Shown: positions 34,232 to 44,791, counted from the first letter of the stretch. The stretch: DNA of 64,000 nt from Bradyrhizobium agreste (GCF_016031625.1 NZ_JACCHP010000012.1:152722-216721); one strand, 5' to 3'. A program made the numbers and translations. Notes: generated by a model from the letters alone, not told the origin.

Positions 34232-35944
34232 TTACAGCCCCCGGATCATCCCCGCATCGATCAACAGCCGGTTCAGCCGCCGCGCCTCGGCGCCGTCCTT
34301 GCAGCCGTAGAAGATGCCCTTGCAGCGGAGCATGATCTCTTTCTGCTCGGCAAAGGACGGGTCGAGCGGGATGCCGGCGGCTTCCTGAACCACCAGCGGC
34401 AGATAGGGACCGTCGATCGCATCCATCACGGCCTCGCTTCTAACCGGCTCGAAGTTGATGGCGTCGATGGCGTAATAAGTCGCGTAGAGGCGCGAATCGT
34501 AGGCGTCGAGCTTCTTGCCGATCGCGCCCGCATCGAGCCCGGGCTCGAGGATGGCAGGCGCAAATTCCGGCTGATGGTCGCCGTAGCGCACGATCAGGAA
34601 GGGCTCGCCGGGAAACGTTTTCCTCAAACCGGCAATAAACGCCTTGTACTGCTCGGCGCTCATACTCTGGCGGCGCAGATATTCGTCGATAGACGGCACA
34701 TTCCCCGGCGCGCGCCAGTTCGGCAGCAGATCGGGACGGAAGCGGGTCTCCCAGGGGAAGTGGTTGGCACCGAGATAGATGAAGGTGAACAGCGGCTTGT
34801 TCGGCGGCTGCTGGCCGATCAGCTGAATCGCCTTGTCGTAGAAGAAGCTATCGGGCTCGACATCCTTGGCGCCCAGATCCTTGGAATCGAGGAAGCGCTC
34901 GATTCCCGTCGTCATCTGGAAGCTGCGCGCGCCCATGAAGCCGCCATGGGCCGGATAGAGCGACAGCGTATCATAGCCGCAGCGGCGCAGCGCCAGCGGC
35001 AGGCCGCGCTCGACCCGGTTCGAGGCGATGCGCGTGACGAAATAGGCGAAACGGCCGAACGAGCGCGAGGAGAGCCCTGCGAGCACGTTGTATTCGGTGA
35101 ACCAGCTCGGCCCGCCATTGCTCTCGGCGAGGAACGTGCGCTGCTTGCCATCCCACGATTTGAAATGGTCGCCATAGCGCGGCGGCAACTTGATGCCCTG
35201 GGCGGCGCGGATGTCGAAGCTCGATTCATCATGGATCATGATGATGTTGGGGCGGCGGCCCGCGGGGTGGCAGGCATCGACCAGCGGCATGTTGAGCCGC
35301 TCGCCGGTCGAAGCCGCCGCCTCCATGAAGCCGTGCCGCGCAAAGTCGGAGACGGCCGTGACGCCGGAGCGGAAGAATTTCGAGAGATAGCCGTCGTCGT
35401 AATAGCCGCGCCAGGCCTCGTCCGGATGATAGAGCGAATAGCCGACCAGGGCGGCAAGGCAGGCGAGCTTGCAGGCGAGCGCCGGCAGGCGGCGGACGCG
35501 GAACGGATCGAGCCACCACAGCGCATACATCAGCGGCAGCGTGACGAGACCGGCCAGGATCACCGACCAGCGCAAATTCGGAAAGATCGTGAACAGGAAC
35601 GCGACGGTGTCGCGGTCGATCATCATCAGGTCGATGAAGTTGGCCGTCATCTGCACGACGTCGTGCTTCAGCCGCGACAGCAGCACCAGCACGACGACCA
35701 TGGTCAGCGACAGCGCGCCCGACAAGGCGGGGCGACGCAGCAGCGCGATCCAGAAGAAGTTGAGGATGCCCCAAGCCAGCGCGAAGGACAGGCGCGAGCC
35801 GAAATCGGTCTCGGTTTTGTACATCAGGGCGAGTGCCGCCAGATGCGGCGCTGCAACCGCGAGCAGCCGCCAGATGCCGAGCGCGGCGACGCTCGCCAGC
35901 ACGGCGGTCGTGGCAGAAGGACCTGGATTGGGCGCGGACGCCAT
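34232..35944 (-). CDS. membrane sulfatase-fold protein (LTA synthase/phosphoethanolamine-transferase-like)
   Basis: 570 residues from ATG 35942-35944; an ATG at 36001 would add 19. The N-terminal ~200 residues carry five or so membrane helices (LLAVAAPHLAALALM, LSLTMVVVLVLLSRL, SVILAGLVTLPLMYALWWL). The periplasmic domain is alkaline-phosphatase-like: NIIMIHDESSFD (metal Glu), WFTEYNVLAGLSSRSFG with the likely nucleophile Thr, and VRYGDHQPEF (metal Asp/His). Relatives transfer phosphoglycerol or phosphoethanolamine to envelope glycans or lipids. It could modify cyclic glucans or LPS. The donor and acceptor are unknown. Confidence 0.8.
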   Translation of the reverse strand: MASAPNPGPSATTAVLASVAALGIWRLLAVAAPHLAALALMYKTETDFGSRLSFALAWGILNFFWIALLRRPALSGALSLTMVVVLVLLSRLKHDVVQMTANFIDLMMIDRDTVAFLFTIFPNLRWSVILAGLVTLPLMYALWWLDPFRVRRLPALACKLACLAALVGYSLYHPDEAWRGYYDDGYLSKFFRSGVTAVSDFARHGFMEAAASTGERLNMPLVDACHPAGRRPNIIMIHDESSFDIRAAQGIKLPPRYGDHFKSWDGKQRTFLAESNGGPSWFTEYNVLAGLSSRSFGRFAYFVTRIASNRVERGLPLALRRCGYDTLSLYPAHGGFMGARSFQMTTGIERFLDSKDLGAKDVEPDSFFYDKAIQLIGQQPPNKPLFTFIYLGANHFPWETRFRPDLLPNWRAPGNVPSIDEYLRRQSMSAEQYKAFIAGLRKTFPGEPFLIVRYGDHQPEFAPAILEPGLDAGAIGKKLDAYDSRLYATYYAIDAINFEPVRSEAVMDAIDGPYLPLVVQEAAGIPLDPSFAEQKEIMLRCKGIFYGCKDGAEARRLNRLLIDAGMIRGL

Positions 35945-36152
35945 TGACGACAACGCAACTTCTGGTCCGGCGCGGTGATGCCAAGCCCCGCTGGCTCTCA
36001 AGACGGCCAGCGACGCCCGATGCAGCCGGAAGCCTGCACCGTGTCATAAAACTGTAACGGAACCGTCAAGGAGAGGCAACGCGCGGCGCGGTCGACCTTC
36101 GCTTAATGTTAGTGGCAAGCGCCGCCCAGCATCGACCAGAGCCACCGGCCTG

Positions 36153-36806
36153 CTAGAGCTTTGCGATACCTGCGATGAACAGATCGATCACTCCTTCAGC
36201 CATCTGCTCGATCTCGCCCTCCCCGACGCCCCAGCGCGGGAAATGGCCGTCGAGATTCATACGGGCGAAACCGTAGACGAGGGCGCGCCCGGCGATCTGG
36301 ATGCGCTTGAGGTCAGCCGGCCGCAGCAGGCCTTGCTCTGCCGCATCAGCCAGCATCTGCTCCGTTAGCGCGATCAGCTCGGCATTGTCTCTTGTCAGCT
36401 CCGGCGAGCTGCCATGGGCAAAATAGCGTCCGGTCGAGAGGATCTCGAAATGCGCGGGATTGCGCATGGCCCAACGCAAATAGGCGAGACCAAAGGCGCG
36501 GAAGCGGCCGAGCGGGTCGGCGGCCGGAGCCTCAGCGAGTGCCGTCTCGATCTCGGCGCGGAAGCGCCGCTGTGCCTCCGCGGCGGCGGCCGCCATCAGC
36601 GCATCGCGGTTGGGAAAGTGTCGGAACGGCGCCCCCGGCGACACCGCGGCCCGGCGTGCGGCCTCCCGGACCGAGACTTCGGCGCCTTCCGCTGCGAGTT
36701 GCAGCGCAGCATCGATCAACACGCGGCGGAGGTCGCCATGGTGGTACGGCCGGGCTTCGGCGGCGGGGCGGCGGGGGCGCGGCTTGGACGGCTGGCGGAC
36801 AGGCAT
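36153..36806 (-). CDS. TetR-family transcriptional regulator
   Basis: 217 residues from ATG 36804-36806 (MPVRQPSKPRPRRPAAEAR); an in-frame ATG at 36824 is possible. Basic Pro/Arg-rich N-terminal tail, then the TetR helix-turn-helix: GDLRRVLIDAALQLAAEGAEVS, REAARRAAVSPGAPFRHFPNRDALM. The C-terminal domain resembles TetR_C_33-type (WAMRNPAHFEILSTGRY). Two palindromes in the divergent region with the membrane-protein gene are its probable operators, so it likely represses itself and that gene. The ligand is unknown. Confidence 0.88.
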   Translation of the reverse strand: MPVRQPSKPRPRRPAAEARPYHHGDLRRVLIDAALQLAAEGAEVSVREAARRAAVSPGAPFRHFPNRDALMAAAAAEAQRRFRAEIETALAEAPAADPLGRFRAFGLAYLRWAMRNPAHFEILSTGRYFAHGSSPELTRDNAELIALTEQMLADAAEQGLLRPADLKRIQIAGRALVYGFARMNLDGHFPRWGVGEGEIEQMAEGVIDLFIAGIAKL

Positions 36807-36835
36807 GGAGCTTTTTAGCCTCACCCGAACGTGAA

Positions 36836-36852
36836 TGTAAGCAATGATTACA
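36836..36852. promoter_or_regulatory. TetR operator, copy 1
   Basis: TGTAAGC-AAT-GATTACA, an imperfect 7+7 inverted repeat (6 of 7 pairs) 30 bases before the tetR start. It matches the second, perfect copy 43 bases away, centre to centre, so a paired operator for the adjacent TetR protein is likely. Confidence 0.6.
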
Positions 36853-36878
36853 CCATTGACGCTGCCCTCAACCCCAAA

Positions 36879-36895
36879 TGTAATCAGCGATTACA
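36879..36895. promoter_or_regulatory. TetR operator, copy 2
   Basis: TGTAATC-AGC-GATTACA is a perfect 7+7 inverted repeat ending 20 bases before the membrane-protein start codon, where bound repressor would block transcription of that gene. Confidence 0.65.
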
Positions 36896-36914
36896 TAAAA
36901 GGGAGATGCCCCAT

Positions 36915-37535
36915 ATGTCCGAAGCTCGAAGCTGGCTCGAAGGCTGGCGCCTGCTGACCGTCCTGTGCTTGAGCCTCGTCGCACTCAGCCTATGGATCGC
37001 CTCGATGCGGCAGTTCGAGGTCGAGGGCCTCCGGATGGTGATCCGCTTCACGGCGCGAAGCTCGCTCCTGTTGTTCTGCCTCGCCTTCAGCGCCGCGGCG
37101 CTGGCGCGGCTCTGGCCCAATGCCTGGACGCGCTGGCAAAAGCGCAACCGCCGCTATCTGGGCCTCAGCTTCGCGGTCTCCCACGCCATCCACGCGGCGG
37201 CGATCATGACGTTTGCCAGGATGGATCCGGCCGGGTTTGCCGAGGCCACTTCGGCGGCCTCCTACATCTTCGGCGGCGTCGGCTATGGCTTCATCATCGC
37301 CATGAGCGCGACGTCGTTCGATCGCACCGCCGCACTGATCGGCCCGCGCGGCTGGCGGGCCCTGCACCTCGTGGGCGGCTACTACCTCTGGTTCCAATTC
37401 ATGGTCTCGTTCGGCAAGCGCGTGCCGACGATGCCGCTCTATGCCGCCTTCCTGCTTCCGTTGCTCATCGTGATGGCGCTGCGCATGATTGCGATGGCCC
37501 GCCATCCGCGCGGGCAGACCATCGCGGTGGGCTGA
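36915..37535 (+). CDS. six-helix membrane protein, ferric reductase-like/MsrQ-like
   Basis: 206 residues from ATG 36915, chosen because GGGAG at 36901-36905 is correctly spaced for it; ATG 36906 is too close. Six hydrophobic helices are visible. Histidines sit within helices (SHAIHAAAIM and LHLVGGYYLWFQF), as in the haem-binding ferric reductase/YedZ-MsrQ transmembrane domain. A role in electron transfer across the inner membrane is plausible but not proven. There is no MsrP partner nearby. It is divergent from tetR, with two TetR-type operators in the gap. Confidence 0.72.
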   Translation: MSEARSWLEGWRLLTVLCLSLVALSLWIASMRQFEVEGLRMVIRFTARSSLLLFCLAFSAAALARLWPNAWTRWQKRNRRYLGLSFAVSHAIHAAAIMTFARMDPAGFAEATSAASYIFGGVGYGFIIAMSATSFDRTAALIGPRGWRALHLVGGYYLWFQFMVSFGKRVPTMPLYAAFLLPLLIVMALRMIAMARHPRGQTIAVG

Positions 37536-37707
37536 AGCGCTGGCTTGCTGTGGGCAGGAGACCCGAGCCGCTCGACTGCGCTTCAGTTCGCGGAGAATTG
37601 GAATGAAGCAGCAATGTCTCGGGCAAGACGAAAAGAGCGAGACCGCCGTTTGCGATCTCGCTCGAATAGGATTCAAGATTTGGCCTGAGCGACGCTCGTG
37701 CCTCGCT

Positions 37708-37748
37708 CGTCATTCCGGGGCGCGCGTTAAGGCGCCCCCGGAATGACG
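37708..37748. repeat. dispersed palindromic repeat, family B (short form)
   Basis: CGTCATTCCGGGGCGCGCGT ... GCGCCCCCGGAATGACG, forming one hairpin 9 bases after the ilvC stop. It may act as a transcript end for ilvC and the convergent membrane-protein gene. The rest of the 37536-37757 gap shows no gene. Confidence 0.7.
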
Positions 37749-37757
37749 GCGTAGCCG

Positions 37758-38777
37758 TCAGTTCTTGCTCTTGTCGACCAGCGCGCCCTTCTTGATCCAG
37801 GGCATCATGTCGCGCAGCTTGGCGCCGACTTCCTCGATCGGATGCGCGGCGAGCTTGGCGCGGGTGGCCTTGAACGAGGTCTGGTTGACCTTGTTCTCGA
37901 GCATCCAGTCGCGGGCGAACTTGCCGCCCTGGATGTCGGCCAGGACCTTGCGCATCTCCTTCTTGGTCTCCTCGGTGATGATGCGCGGACCGGTGACGTA
38001 CTCGCCATACTCGGCAGTGTTGGAGATCGAGTAGTTCATGTTGGCGATGCCGCCTTCATAGATCAGGTCGACGATCAGCTTGACCTCGTGCAGGCACTCG
38101 AAATAGGCCATCTCCGGCGCGTAGCCGGCTTCGACCAGGGTCTCGTAACCGCCCTTGATCAGTTCGACCAGGCCGCCGCAGAGCACCACCTGCTCGCCGA
38201 ACAGGTCGGTCTCGCACTCTTCCTTGAAGGTGGTCTCGATGATGCCGGCGCGGCCGCCGCCGATCGCCGAGGCATAGGACAGGCCGAGGTCATGGGCATT
38301 GCCCGAGACGTCCTTCGCGATCGCGATCAGGCAGGGCACGCCGCCGCCGCGCTGATATTCCGAGCGCACGGTGTGGCCGGGGCCCTTCGGCGCGATCATC
38401 AGCACGTCGAGGTCGGCGCGCGGATCGAGCAGATTGAAGTGGACGTTGAGGCCATGGGCGAACACCAGGGCCGCGCCCTTCTTCATGTTGTCGTGCAGGT
38501 GCTCGCGGTAGATGTCGCCCTGGAGCTCGTCCGGGGTGAGCATCATGACGAGGTCGGCCCATTTGGCGGCTTCCGCAACTTCCAGCACCTTGAACCCGGC
38601 AGCTTCCGCCTTCTTGGCCGAGGCCGAACCCTTGCGCAGCGCAATGGCAACTTCCTTGACGCCGGAATCCTTCAGATTGAGCGCATGGGCATGGCCCTGG
38701 CTGCCATAGCCGACGATGGCGACCTTCTTGCCCTTGATCAGGTTCAGGTCGGCGTCGCGATCGTAATAAACACGCAT
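37758..38777 (-). CDS. ilvC: ketol-acid reductoisomerase
   Basis: 339 residues, class I length. It converts acetolactate/acetohydroxybutyrate to dihydroxy acids with NADPH in Ile/Val/Leu synthesis. The N-terminal Rossmann motif is VAIVGYGSQGHAHALNLKDSGV; the conserved DLVMMLTPDE, APKGPGHTVRSEY and DLFGEQVVLCGG with the acidic Mg site (EECETDLFGEQ) are intact. GAGGAAACGACC precedes the ATG. Last gene of the ilv cluster, but the 134-base gap before it allows a private promoter. Confidence 0.96.
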   Translation of the reverse strand: MRVYYDRDADLNLIKGKKVAIVGYGSQGHAHALNLKDSGVKEVAIALRKGSASAKKAEAAGFKVLEVAEAAKWADLVMMLTPDELQGDIYREHLHDNMKKGAALVFAHGLNVHFNLLDPRADLDVLMIAPKGPGHTVRSEYQRGGGVPCLIAIAKDVSGNAHDLGLSYASAIGGGRAGIIETTFKEECETDLFGEQVVLCGGLVELIKGGYETLVEAGYAPEMAYFECLHEVKLIVDLIYEGGIANMNYSISNTAEYGEYVTGPRIITEETKKEMRKVLADIQGGKFARDWMLENKVNQTSFKATRAKLAAHPIEEVGAKLRDMMPWIKKGALVDKSKN

Positions 38778-38911
38778 AGGTCGTTTCCTCGTTCAGGGCC
38801 GAAACTCGGCCAATGGTCAGTGTCCGAAGGGTGAAATTTGCGGATTTCGGGGGCTGTCTAGAGCATTTTCAGCCCTGAGGGAAACCCGTTTCTGCATGGA
38901 AATCCGCGACA

Positions 38912-39520
38912 TCATGCATCCATGAAAACGGGGTAGAGGGAGGCCAGCAGCAGGATCGCCATCAGAACGTTGAAGGCGCGCACCAACCGCTCCGAGGTCA
39001 GGACCGGCCGCAGCGCGGTGCCGAACAGCGCCCAGACCACGGTCGAGACCGTGCCGACGACGAGGCTGATCACGATCTGGATCGCGATATTGATCGGAAA
39101 TTTGGCGATCGCGGCATAGGCGGTGATGGTGCCGATCACGATCACCCAGCCCTTGGCGTTGATCCACTGGAACATGGCCGCGCCCCAGAAGGTCATCGGG
39201 CCGCGGCCATTCTCCTCGCCCGGCTTGGCCGGACCGGCCATGGCGATCACGGCGGCCAGGTAAATCAGGTAGGCGGCGCCGGCATATTTCAGGATAGTCT
39301 GGAGGATCGGATAGGCGAGGAACACAGTGCCGAGCCCGAGGCCGACCGCGGCCACCATGAAGGCAAAGCCAATGACGATCCCGACGATGTGCGGGATGGT
39401 GCGGCGGAAGCCGTAAGTCAGGCCGGAGGACAGCAGCATGATATTGTTCGGCCCGGGCGTGAAGTACATTACGACCATGAAGACGAGGAAGGCGTAGAAG
39501 AGCGAGTAGGTCATCATCAC
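38912..39520 (-). CDS. LysE-family amino-acid exporter
   Basis: 202 residues with six helices. LysE/RhtB signatures: FTPGPNNIMLLSSGLTYGFRRT near the N-terminus and NAKGWVIVIGTITAY. Family members export amino acids. The start is one of three consecutive ATG codons (39520, 39517 or 39514) just after the EamA stop, so it is coupled to that gene. Position between ilvN and ilvC suggests export of branched-chain amino acids or intermediates, which is inference. Confidence 0.88.
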   Translation of the reverse strand: MMMTYSLFYAFLVFMVVMYFTPGPNNIMLLSSGLTYGFRRTIPHIVGIVIGFAFMVAAVGLGLGTVFLAYPILQTILKYAGAAYLIYLAAVIAMAGPAKPGEENGRGPMTFWGAAMFQWINAKGWVIVIGTITAYAAIAKFPINIAIQIVISLVVGTVSTVVWALFGTALRPVLTSERLVRAFNVLMAILLLASLYPVFMDA

Positions 39521-39521
39521 C

Positions 39522-40397
39522 TCACGCCGTCTTCGGCAGAACTTGCGCCCGCTTTGCCAGCACCATCACGGCGATCCCGCCGATCACGGTCAGCATGCCG
39601 GCGAGGCGAAGGGGCCCGAACCGTTCGCCGAACACGATGCTGGAGGCCGCCGAGCCGACGAACGGCACCAGCAGCGCGAACGGCACGACTTGCGCAGCCT
39701 GATAGTCGCGCAGGAGGCGGCCCCAGAGCCAATAAGCGATGCTGGTGGAAATGCCGCCGAGCATCAGCATGCAAAGCGCCGACGACAGCGACATGTGCGT
39801 CAGCGACGTCCAGGTCGGCGCCGGTCCGTTGGCGATCAGCGCCAGCACGAACAGCGGCACGGCCGAGGCAAGGCAGAGCCAGGCAAACAGGTCGAACATC
39901 GGCACGCCGCGCGCACCACGCAGCAGGATATTGCCGATTGCGAAGCTGAGCGGCGAGATCATCAGCACCGCAAAGGCGGCCACGCTGAAATCATAGCCGA
40001 CGGTGCCGCAGATCAGCAGCAAGCCCACCGCGGCGATAACAACGCCGAGCGTCTGCACCGGCGTCGGACGTTCGCCGAATAGGATCGCGGCAAAGCCGAT
40101 CGTGAACAGTGCCTGGCTCTGCACGACGACGGAGGTGAGGCCCACCGGGACACCGTGGGCGATGCCATAGGCCTGCGACAGGAACTGACCCAGGAACAGC
40201 GTAAAGCTGATCGCGATCAGCAGCGACCAGGCAATTTTGGGCTTGCGGATGAACAGGCACGGCACCGCCGCAATGGTGAAGCGCAACGCCGTCATCAGCT
40301 CCGGCGAAAGCTCGTCGAGCGCGATCCGGCTTGCGACGAAGGCAAGCCCCCAGATGATCGCCACCATGACGGCGATGAGGATGTCGGCCGGCTTCAT
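39522..40397 (-). CDS. EamA/DMT-family transporter
   Basis: 291 residues, ten predicted helices with the internal duplication of EamA domains (AIIWGLAFVASRIALDELSP in the first half; SIAYWLWGRLLRDYQAAQVVPFALLVPF in the second). Family members export amino acids and metabolites (RhtA, YdcZ-like, EamA). It lies between the methyltransferase and the LysE exporter in the ilv cluster. The substrate is not known. Confidence 0.88.
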   Translation of the reverse strand: MKPADILIAVMVAIIWGLAFVASRIALDELSPELMTALRFTIAAVPCLFIRKPKIAWSLLIAISFTLFLGQFLSQAYGIAHGVPVGLTSVVVQSQALFTIGFAAILFGERPTPVQTLGVVIAAVGLLLICGTVGYDFSVAAFAVLMISPLSFAIGNILLRGARGVPMFDLFAWLCLASAVPLFVLALIANGPAPTWTSLTHMSLSSALCMLMLGGISTSIAYWLWGRLLRDYQAAQVVPFALLVPFVGSAASSIVFGERFGPLRLAGMLTVIGGIAVMVLAKRAQVLPKTA

Positions 40398-40446
40398 TGT
40401 TGTTTCCGGTTCTGCTTTGTCTCGCAGCCCTGTTTGTTGTTCTGGT

Positions 40447-41142
40447 CTAACCTTGCTCGCCGGCTTTCGGTTTCCGCAGAAGATACGTGCCGTGCATCGG
40501 CGCGTGGTAGTCGGCCGAGACCAGGGTGAAGCCGACGTCGGTCAGCATCCGCTCCATCACCCAGCCGAAGGTGGAATATTCGTCGCGCATGTGGGTCACC
40601 ACGCCCTCGCGGGAGAAATCGTGGTTCTTGATCTGGAAGTCGGCCCATTGCTCGACGTCACGCTCGATCGCGTCGGGCATCGATGAGTAAACAATGTCAC
40701 GGAGATAAAACGTCGCTCCGGGCTTGAGCGCGCGAAAAATCCGCGACATCGCCACCGCCTTCCAGAAATCCGGCAGATGGTGCAGCGTGAACTCGCTGAC
40801 GATCAGATCGTAAGACTCGGGCCGGTAGGCGAAGCTGAGCAGGCCGGCGGATTGGGTGCGCATGGGCGCCTTGCGGTCGCGTGCGTAGATCTCGGCCAGC
40901 GCCAGCATCGCCGGCGAAATGTCGATGGCGTCGACGTCAGCGCCCATCAACGCCGCTTCGGTGGCGAGCACGCCGTTGCCGCAGCCGATATCGGCGATGC
41001 GCCAGCCACGCTGGACCCCGAGCATTTTCAGCGCGGCGCGCGCCCGCAGATCGGCATCGTCATGGTTGTCGTAGATCGAGGCCACCGCGGGCTCGATCCC
41101 CATCCGGTTCCGCTCGTTGTAGTACCAGTCGCGCGCCAGCAT
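40447..41142 (-). CDS. class I SAM-dependent methyltransferase
   Basis: 231 residues. SAM-binding motif I IADIGCGNGVLATEAALMG (residues ~50-68), an acidic residue at the end of strand 2 (VDAIDISPAML), a motif IV-like region YDLIVSEFTLHHLPD and a post-motif TFYLRDIVYS. It resembles small-molecule methyltransferases of the UbiE/ArsM fold. It starts 3 bases after the ilvN stop, so it is part of the ilv transcript. The target is unknown and no obvious substrate follows from branched-chain synthesis. Confidence 0.85.
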   Translation of the reverse strand: MLARDWYYNERNRMGIEPAVASIYDNHDDADLRARAALKMLGVQRGWRIADIGCGNGVLATEAALMGADVDAIDISPAMLALAEIYARDRKAPMRTQSAGLLSFAYRPESYDLIVSEFTLHHLPDFWKAVAMSRIFRALKPGATFYLRDIVYSSMPDAIERDVEQWADFQIKNHDFSREGVVTHMRDEYSTFGWVMERMLTDVGFTLVSADYHAPMHGTYLLRKPKAGEQG

Positions 41143-41145
41143 GGC

Positions 41146-41688
41146 TCACATCCCTTCAGGCCCGCGACCGATCGCGGCAACACCGGTGCGCGACACCTCG
41201 ACGAGGCCGAGCGGGCGCATCAGGTCGATAAATTGATTGATCTTGTCCGTATTGCCTGTGATCTCGAACACAAAGCTCTCGGTGGTGGCGTCGATCACCC
41301 GGGCGCGGAACGCATCCGCCAGCCTCAGCGCCTCGACCCGATGCTCGCCCTGCCCGCGCACCTTGACCATCGCCAGCTCGCGCTCGATCGAGCGCTTGGT
41401 CTGGGTCATGTCGACGACCTGATACACCGGGATCATGCGGTCGAGCTGGTTCTTGATCTGCGCGATCACCATCGGCGTGCCCGTGGTGACGATGGTGATG
41501 CGCGACAGATGCTTCTGCGCCTCGGTCTCCGAGACCGTAAGGCTCTCGATGTTGTAGCCGCGCCCCGAGAACAGGCCGATGACGCGCGCGAGCACGCCCG
41601 GCTCGTTCTGCACGAGCACCGCAAGCGTATGCGTCTCATTGGGATCGTGGCGGTCCTCGATGAAATAAGCGGATGCGGGCTGGTTCAT
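41146..41688 (-). CDS. ilvN: acetolactate synthase small (regulatory) subunit
   Basis: 180 residues from ATG 41686-41688 with GAGGGGACGACA upstream. The ACT domain is plain: THTLAVLVQNEPGVLARVIGLFSGRGYNIESLTV, then the C-terminal ALS_ss_C domain (REL, KVRGQGEHRVEALRLADAF). It binds the large subunit and confers feedback inhibition by valine. It follows the threonine dehydratase gene by 23 bases. Confidence 0.95.
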   Translation of the reverse strand: MNQPASAYFIEDRHDPNETHTLAVLVQNEPGVLARVIGLFSGRGYNIESLTVSETEAQKHLSRITIVTTGTPMVIAQIKNQLDRMIPVYQVVDMTQTKRSIERELAMVKVRGQGEHRVEALRLADAFRARVIDATTESFVFEITGNTDKINQFIDLMRPLGLVEVSRTGVAAIGRGPEGM

Positions 41689-41711
41689 TGTCGTCCCCTC
41701 TTGTCTCTCCG

Positions 41712-42683
41712 TCACGCCATCGCTGGCGCGTCCGTCCCGACCCAACGGCGGAACAGATCGAAATCGATATTGCCACCGGACAGCACGAGACCGACGCGCT
41801 TGCCCTTCAGCTTGCTCTTTTCCTGCAGCGCCGCCGCCAGCGCGGCTGCGCCGGCGCCTTCGGCGAGATTATGCGTATCGGTCCAATAGGCGCGGATCGC
41901 GCCGGCGACCTCGTCGTCGGTGACCTCTATGATGCGCGAGGCGCCCTTGCGGATCAGCGCGAACGCATCCTCGTCGGGGATGCGCGTCGCCATGCCGTCG
42001 GCGTGCGTGTTGCTGGTTTCGGTCGTCACGATTTTTCCGGCCGCGAACGACAGCGCATAGGACGGCGCTTCCGTCGACTGCACGCCGACGATCTCGGTTT
42101 TCAGGCCGAGCAGGTCGCGCGCCATGATGCAGCCGCAGATGCCGGAGCCCTGCCCGATCGGCACGTAGAGGATATCAAGGTCGGGCACTGCGCGGAGCAG
42201 TTCGAGCGCGTAGGTCGCAACACCAAGAACGAGATCAGGGTGGAACGAGGGCACCATGTGGAGCCCGGCGAACTGCGCGCGGCGCTCGGCTTCCTCACGT
42301 GCCGCCTGAAAGTCCTCGCCGTGTTCGACGAGTTCGGCACCAAAGGCCTTCATCGCGCGGTTCTTCTCGACCGAGTTGCCGCGCGGCACATAGATCACCG
42401 CCGGCACGCCGTGGCGGCTCGCGGCAAAGGCGAGGCTCTGACCGTGATTGCCGCGCGTAGCCGAGATGATGCCCGATGTCTTCGGCCGCTCGCGCTTCAG
42501 CCGTTCGAGATAGACGAGGCCGCCGCGCACCTTGAAGGCGCCGATCGGCGTGTGGTTCTCGTGCTTGACCACGACCTCGGTGCCGAGCCGACGTGCGAGC
42601 AACGGCCAGGCATGCGCCGGCGTTGCCGGCACCGCCTGCCCCACGATCGCATGTGCGCGCTCGAGCTCCCTCAGGTCGAACAT
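41712..42683 (-). CDS. threonine dehydratase-like PLP enzyme (no ACT domain)
   Basis: 323 residues, the length of catabolic-type threonine/serine dehydratases without the regulatory ACT domain. The PLP lysine is in HTPIGAFKVRGG; phosphate-binding glycines in IGQGSGICGC; ATRGNHGQSLAFAA and a closing VLSGGNIDFDLF match fold type II. Deamination of threonine gives 2-oxobutanoate, the precursor for isoleucine, and the gene sits between ilvB and ilvN. A biosynthetic role is therefore likely despite the missing ACT domain. A related dehydratase specificity (hydroxy-amino acid) remains possible. Confidence 0.87.
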   Translation of the reverse strand: MFDLRELERAHAIVGQAVPATPAHAWPLLARRLGTEVVVKHENHTPIGAFKVRGGLVYLERLKRERPKTSGIISATRGNHGQSLAFAASRHGVPAVIYVPRGNSVEKNRAMKAFGAELVEHGEDFQAAREEAERRAQFAGLHMVPSFHPDLVLGVATYALELLRAVPDLDILYVPIGQGSGICGCIMARDLLGLKTEIVGVQSTEAPSYALSFAAGKIVTTETSNTHADGMATRIPDEDAFALIRKGASRIIEVTDDEVAGAIRAYWTDTHNLAEGAGAAALAAALQEKSKLKGKRVGLVLSGGNIDFDLFRRWVGTDAPAMA

Positions 42684-42687
42684 GGCC

Positions 42688-44463
<1,776 letters not shown>

Positions 44464-44520
44464 TGGCTTGCTCCGGATGCGCTGTTGTCAGCGGCTTCAT
44501 TCGTGTCGGGTTCGGGAAAT

Positions 44521-44543
44521 AAAAAAGGCCCCGAAGAGGGCCC
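44521..44543 (-). terminator. intrinsic terminator of the ilvB attenuator
   Basis: Read on the minus strand: stem GGCCC / GGGCC with a six-base loop (TCTTCG), followed directly by TTTTTT. It lies 30 bases beyond the leader-peptide stop and 57 bases before the ilvB start, the classical attenuator position. An upstream 10+10 perfect inverted repeat (44585-44594 with 44546-44555) overlaps the end of the leader reading frame and could supply the alternative pairing. Confidence 0.8.
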
Positions 44544-44572
44544 ATGCACACCGCCTGTCATGTGGATGGCAG

Positions 44573-44638
44573 CTAGCCACCCCCGGCGGTGTGCCTGGGT
44601 ACGACGGCGATAAGGAGTTTGGTAATAATGTTACGCAT
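44573..44638 (-). CDS. ilvB leader peptide (21 aa)
   Basis: Starts ATG at 44636-44638, stops TAG at 44573-44575. Residues 3-13 read NIITKLLIAVV, i.e. consecutive Ile, Leu and Val codons, as expected of a regulatory leader peptide for multivalent control by all three branched-chain amino acids. It ends in a His-Thr-Ala-Gly-rich segment that coincides with the first arm of the pause/antiterminator stem. The sigma70-like promoter begins ~30 bases upstream. Ribosome stalling here should prevent the downstream terminator from forming. It is annotated on very strong positional and codon evidence although no SD is obvious. Confidence 0.85.
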   Translation of the reverse strand: MRNIITKLLIAVVPRHTAGGG

Positions 44639-44670
44639 GGCGGGCGCCCGGCTTCCCAAAGGTTGCGCGA

Positions 44671-44698
44671 AACATAGCGGCCAAAGCCTGGATGTCAA
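44671..44698 (-). promoter_or_regulatory. sigma70-type promoter of the ilvB attenuator transcript
   Basis: On the minus strand: -35 TTGACA (44693-44698), a 16-base spacer, -10 TATGTT (44671-44676). Transcription would start near 44664, about 26 bases before the leader ATG. Confidence 0.75.
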
Positions 44699-44791
44699 GG
44701 CAATGCGGCCGTTCTCGCGCGATTTTGGCAGTGTAGCGGTGTTCCCGGGGTTCGGCGAGAGGTAAATCGCCGAACCCGGCACAAAAGCGCG

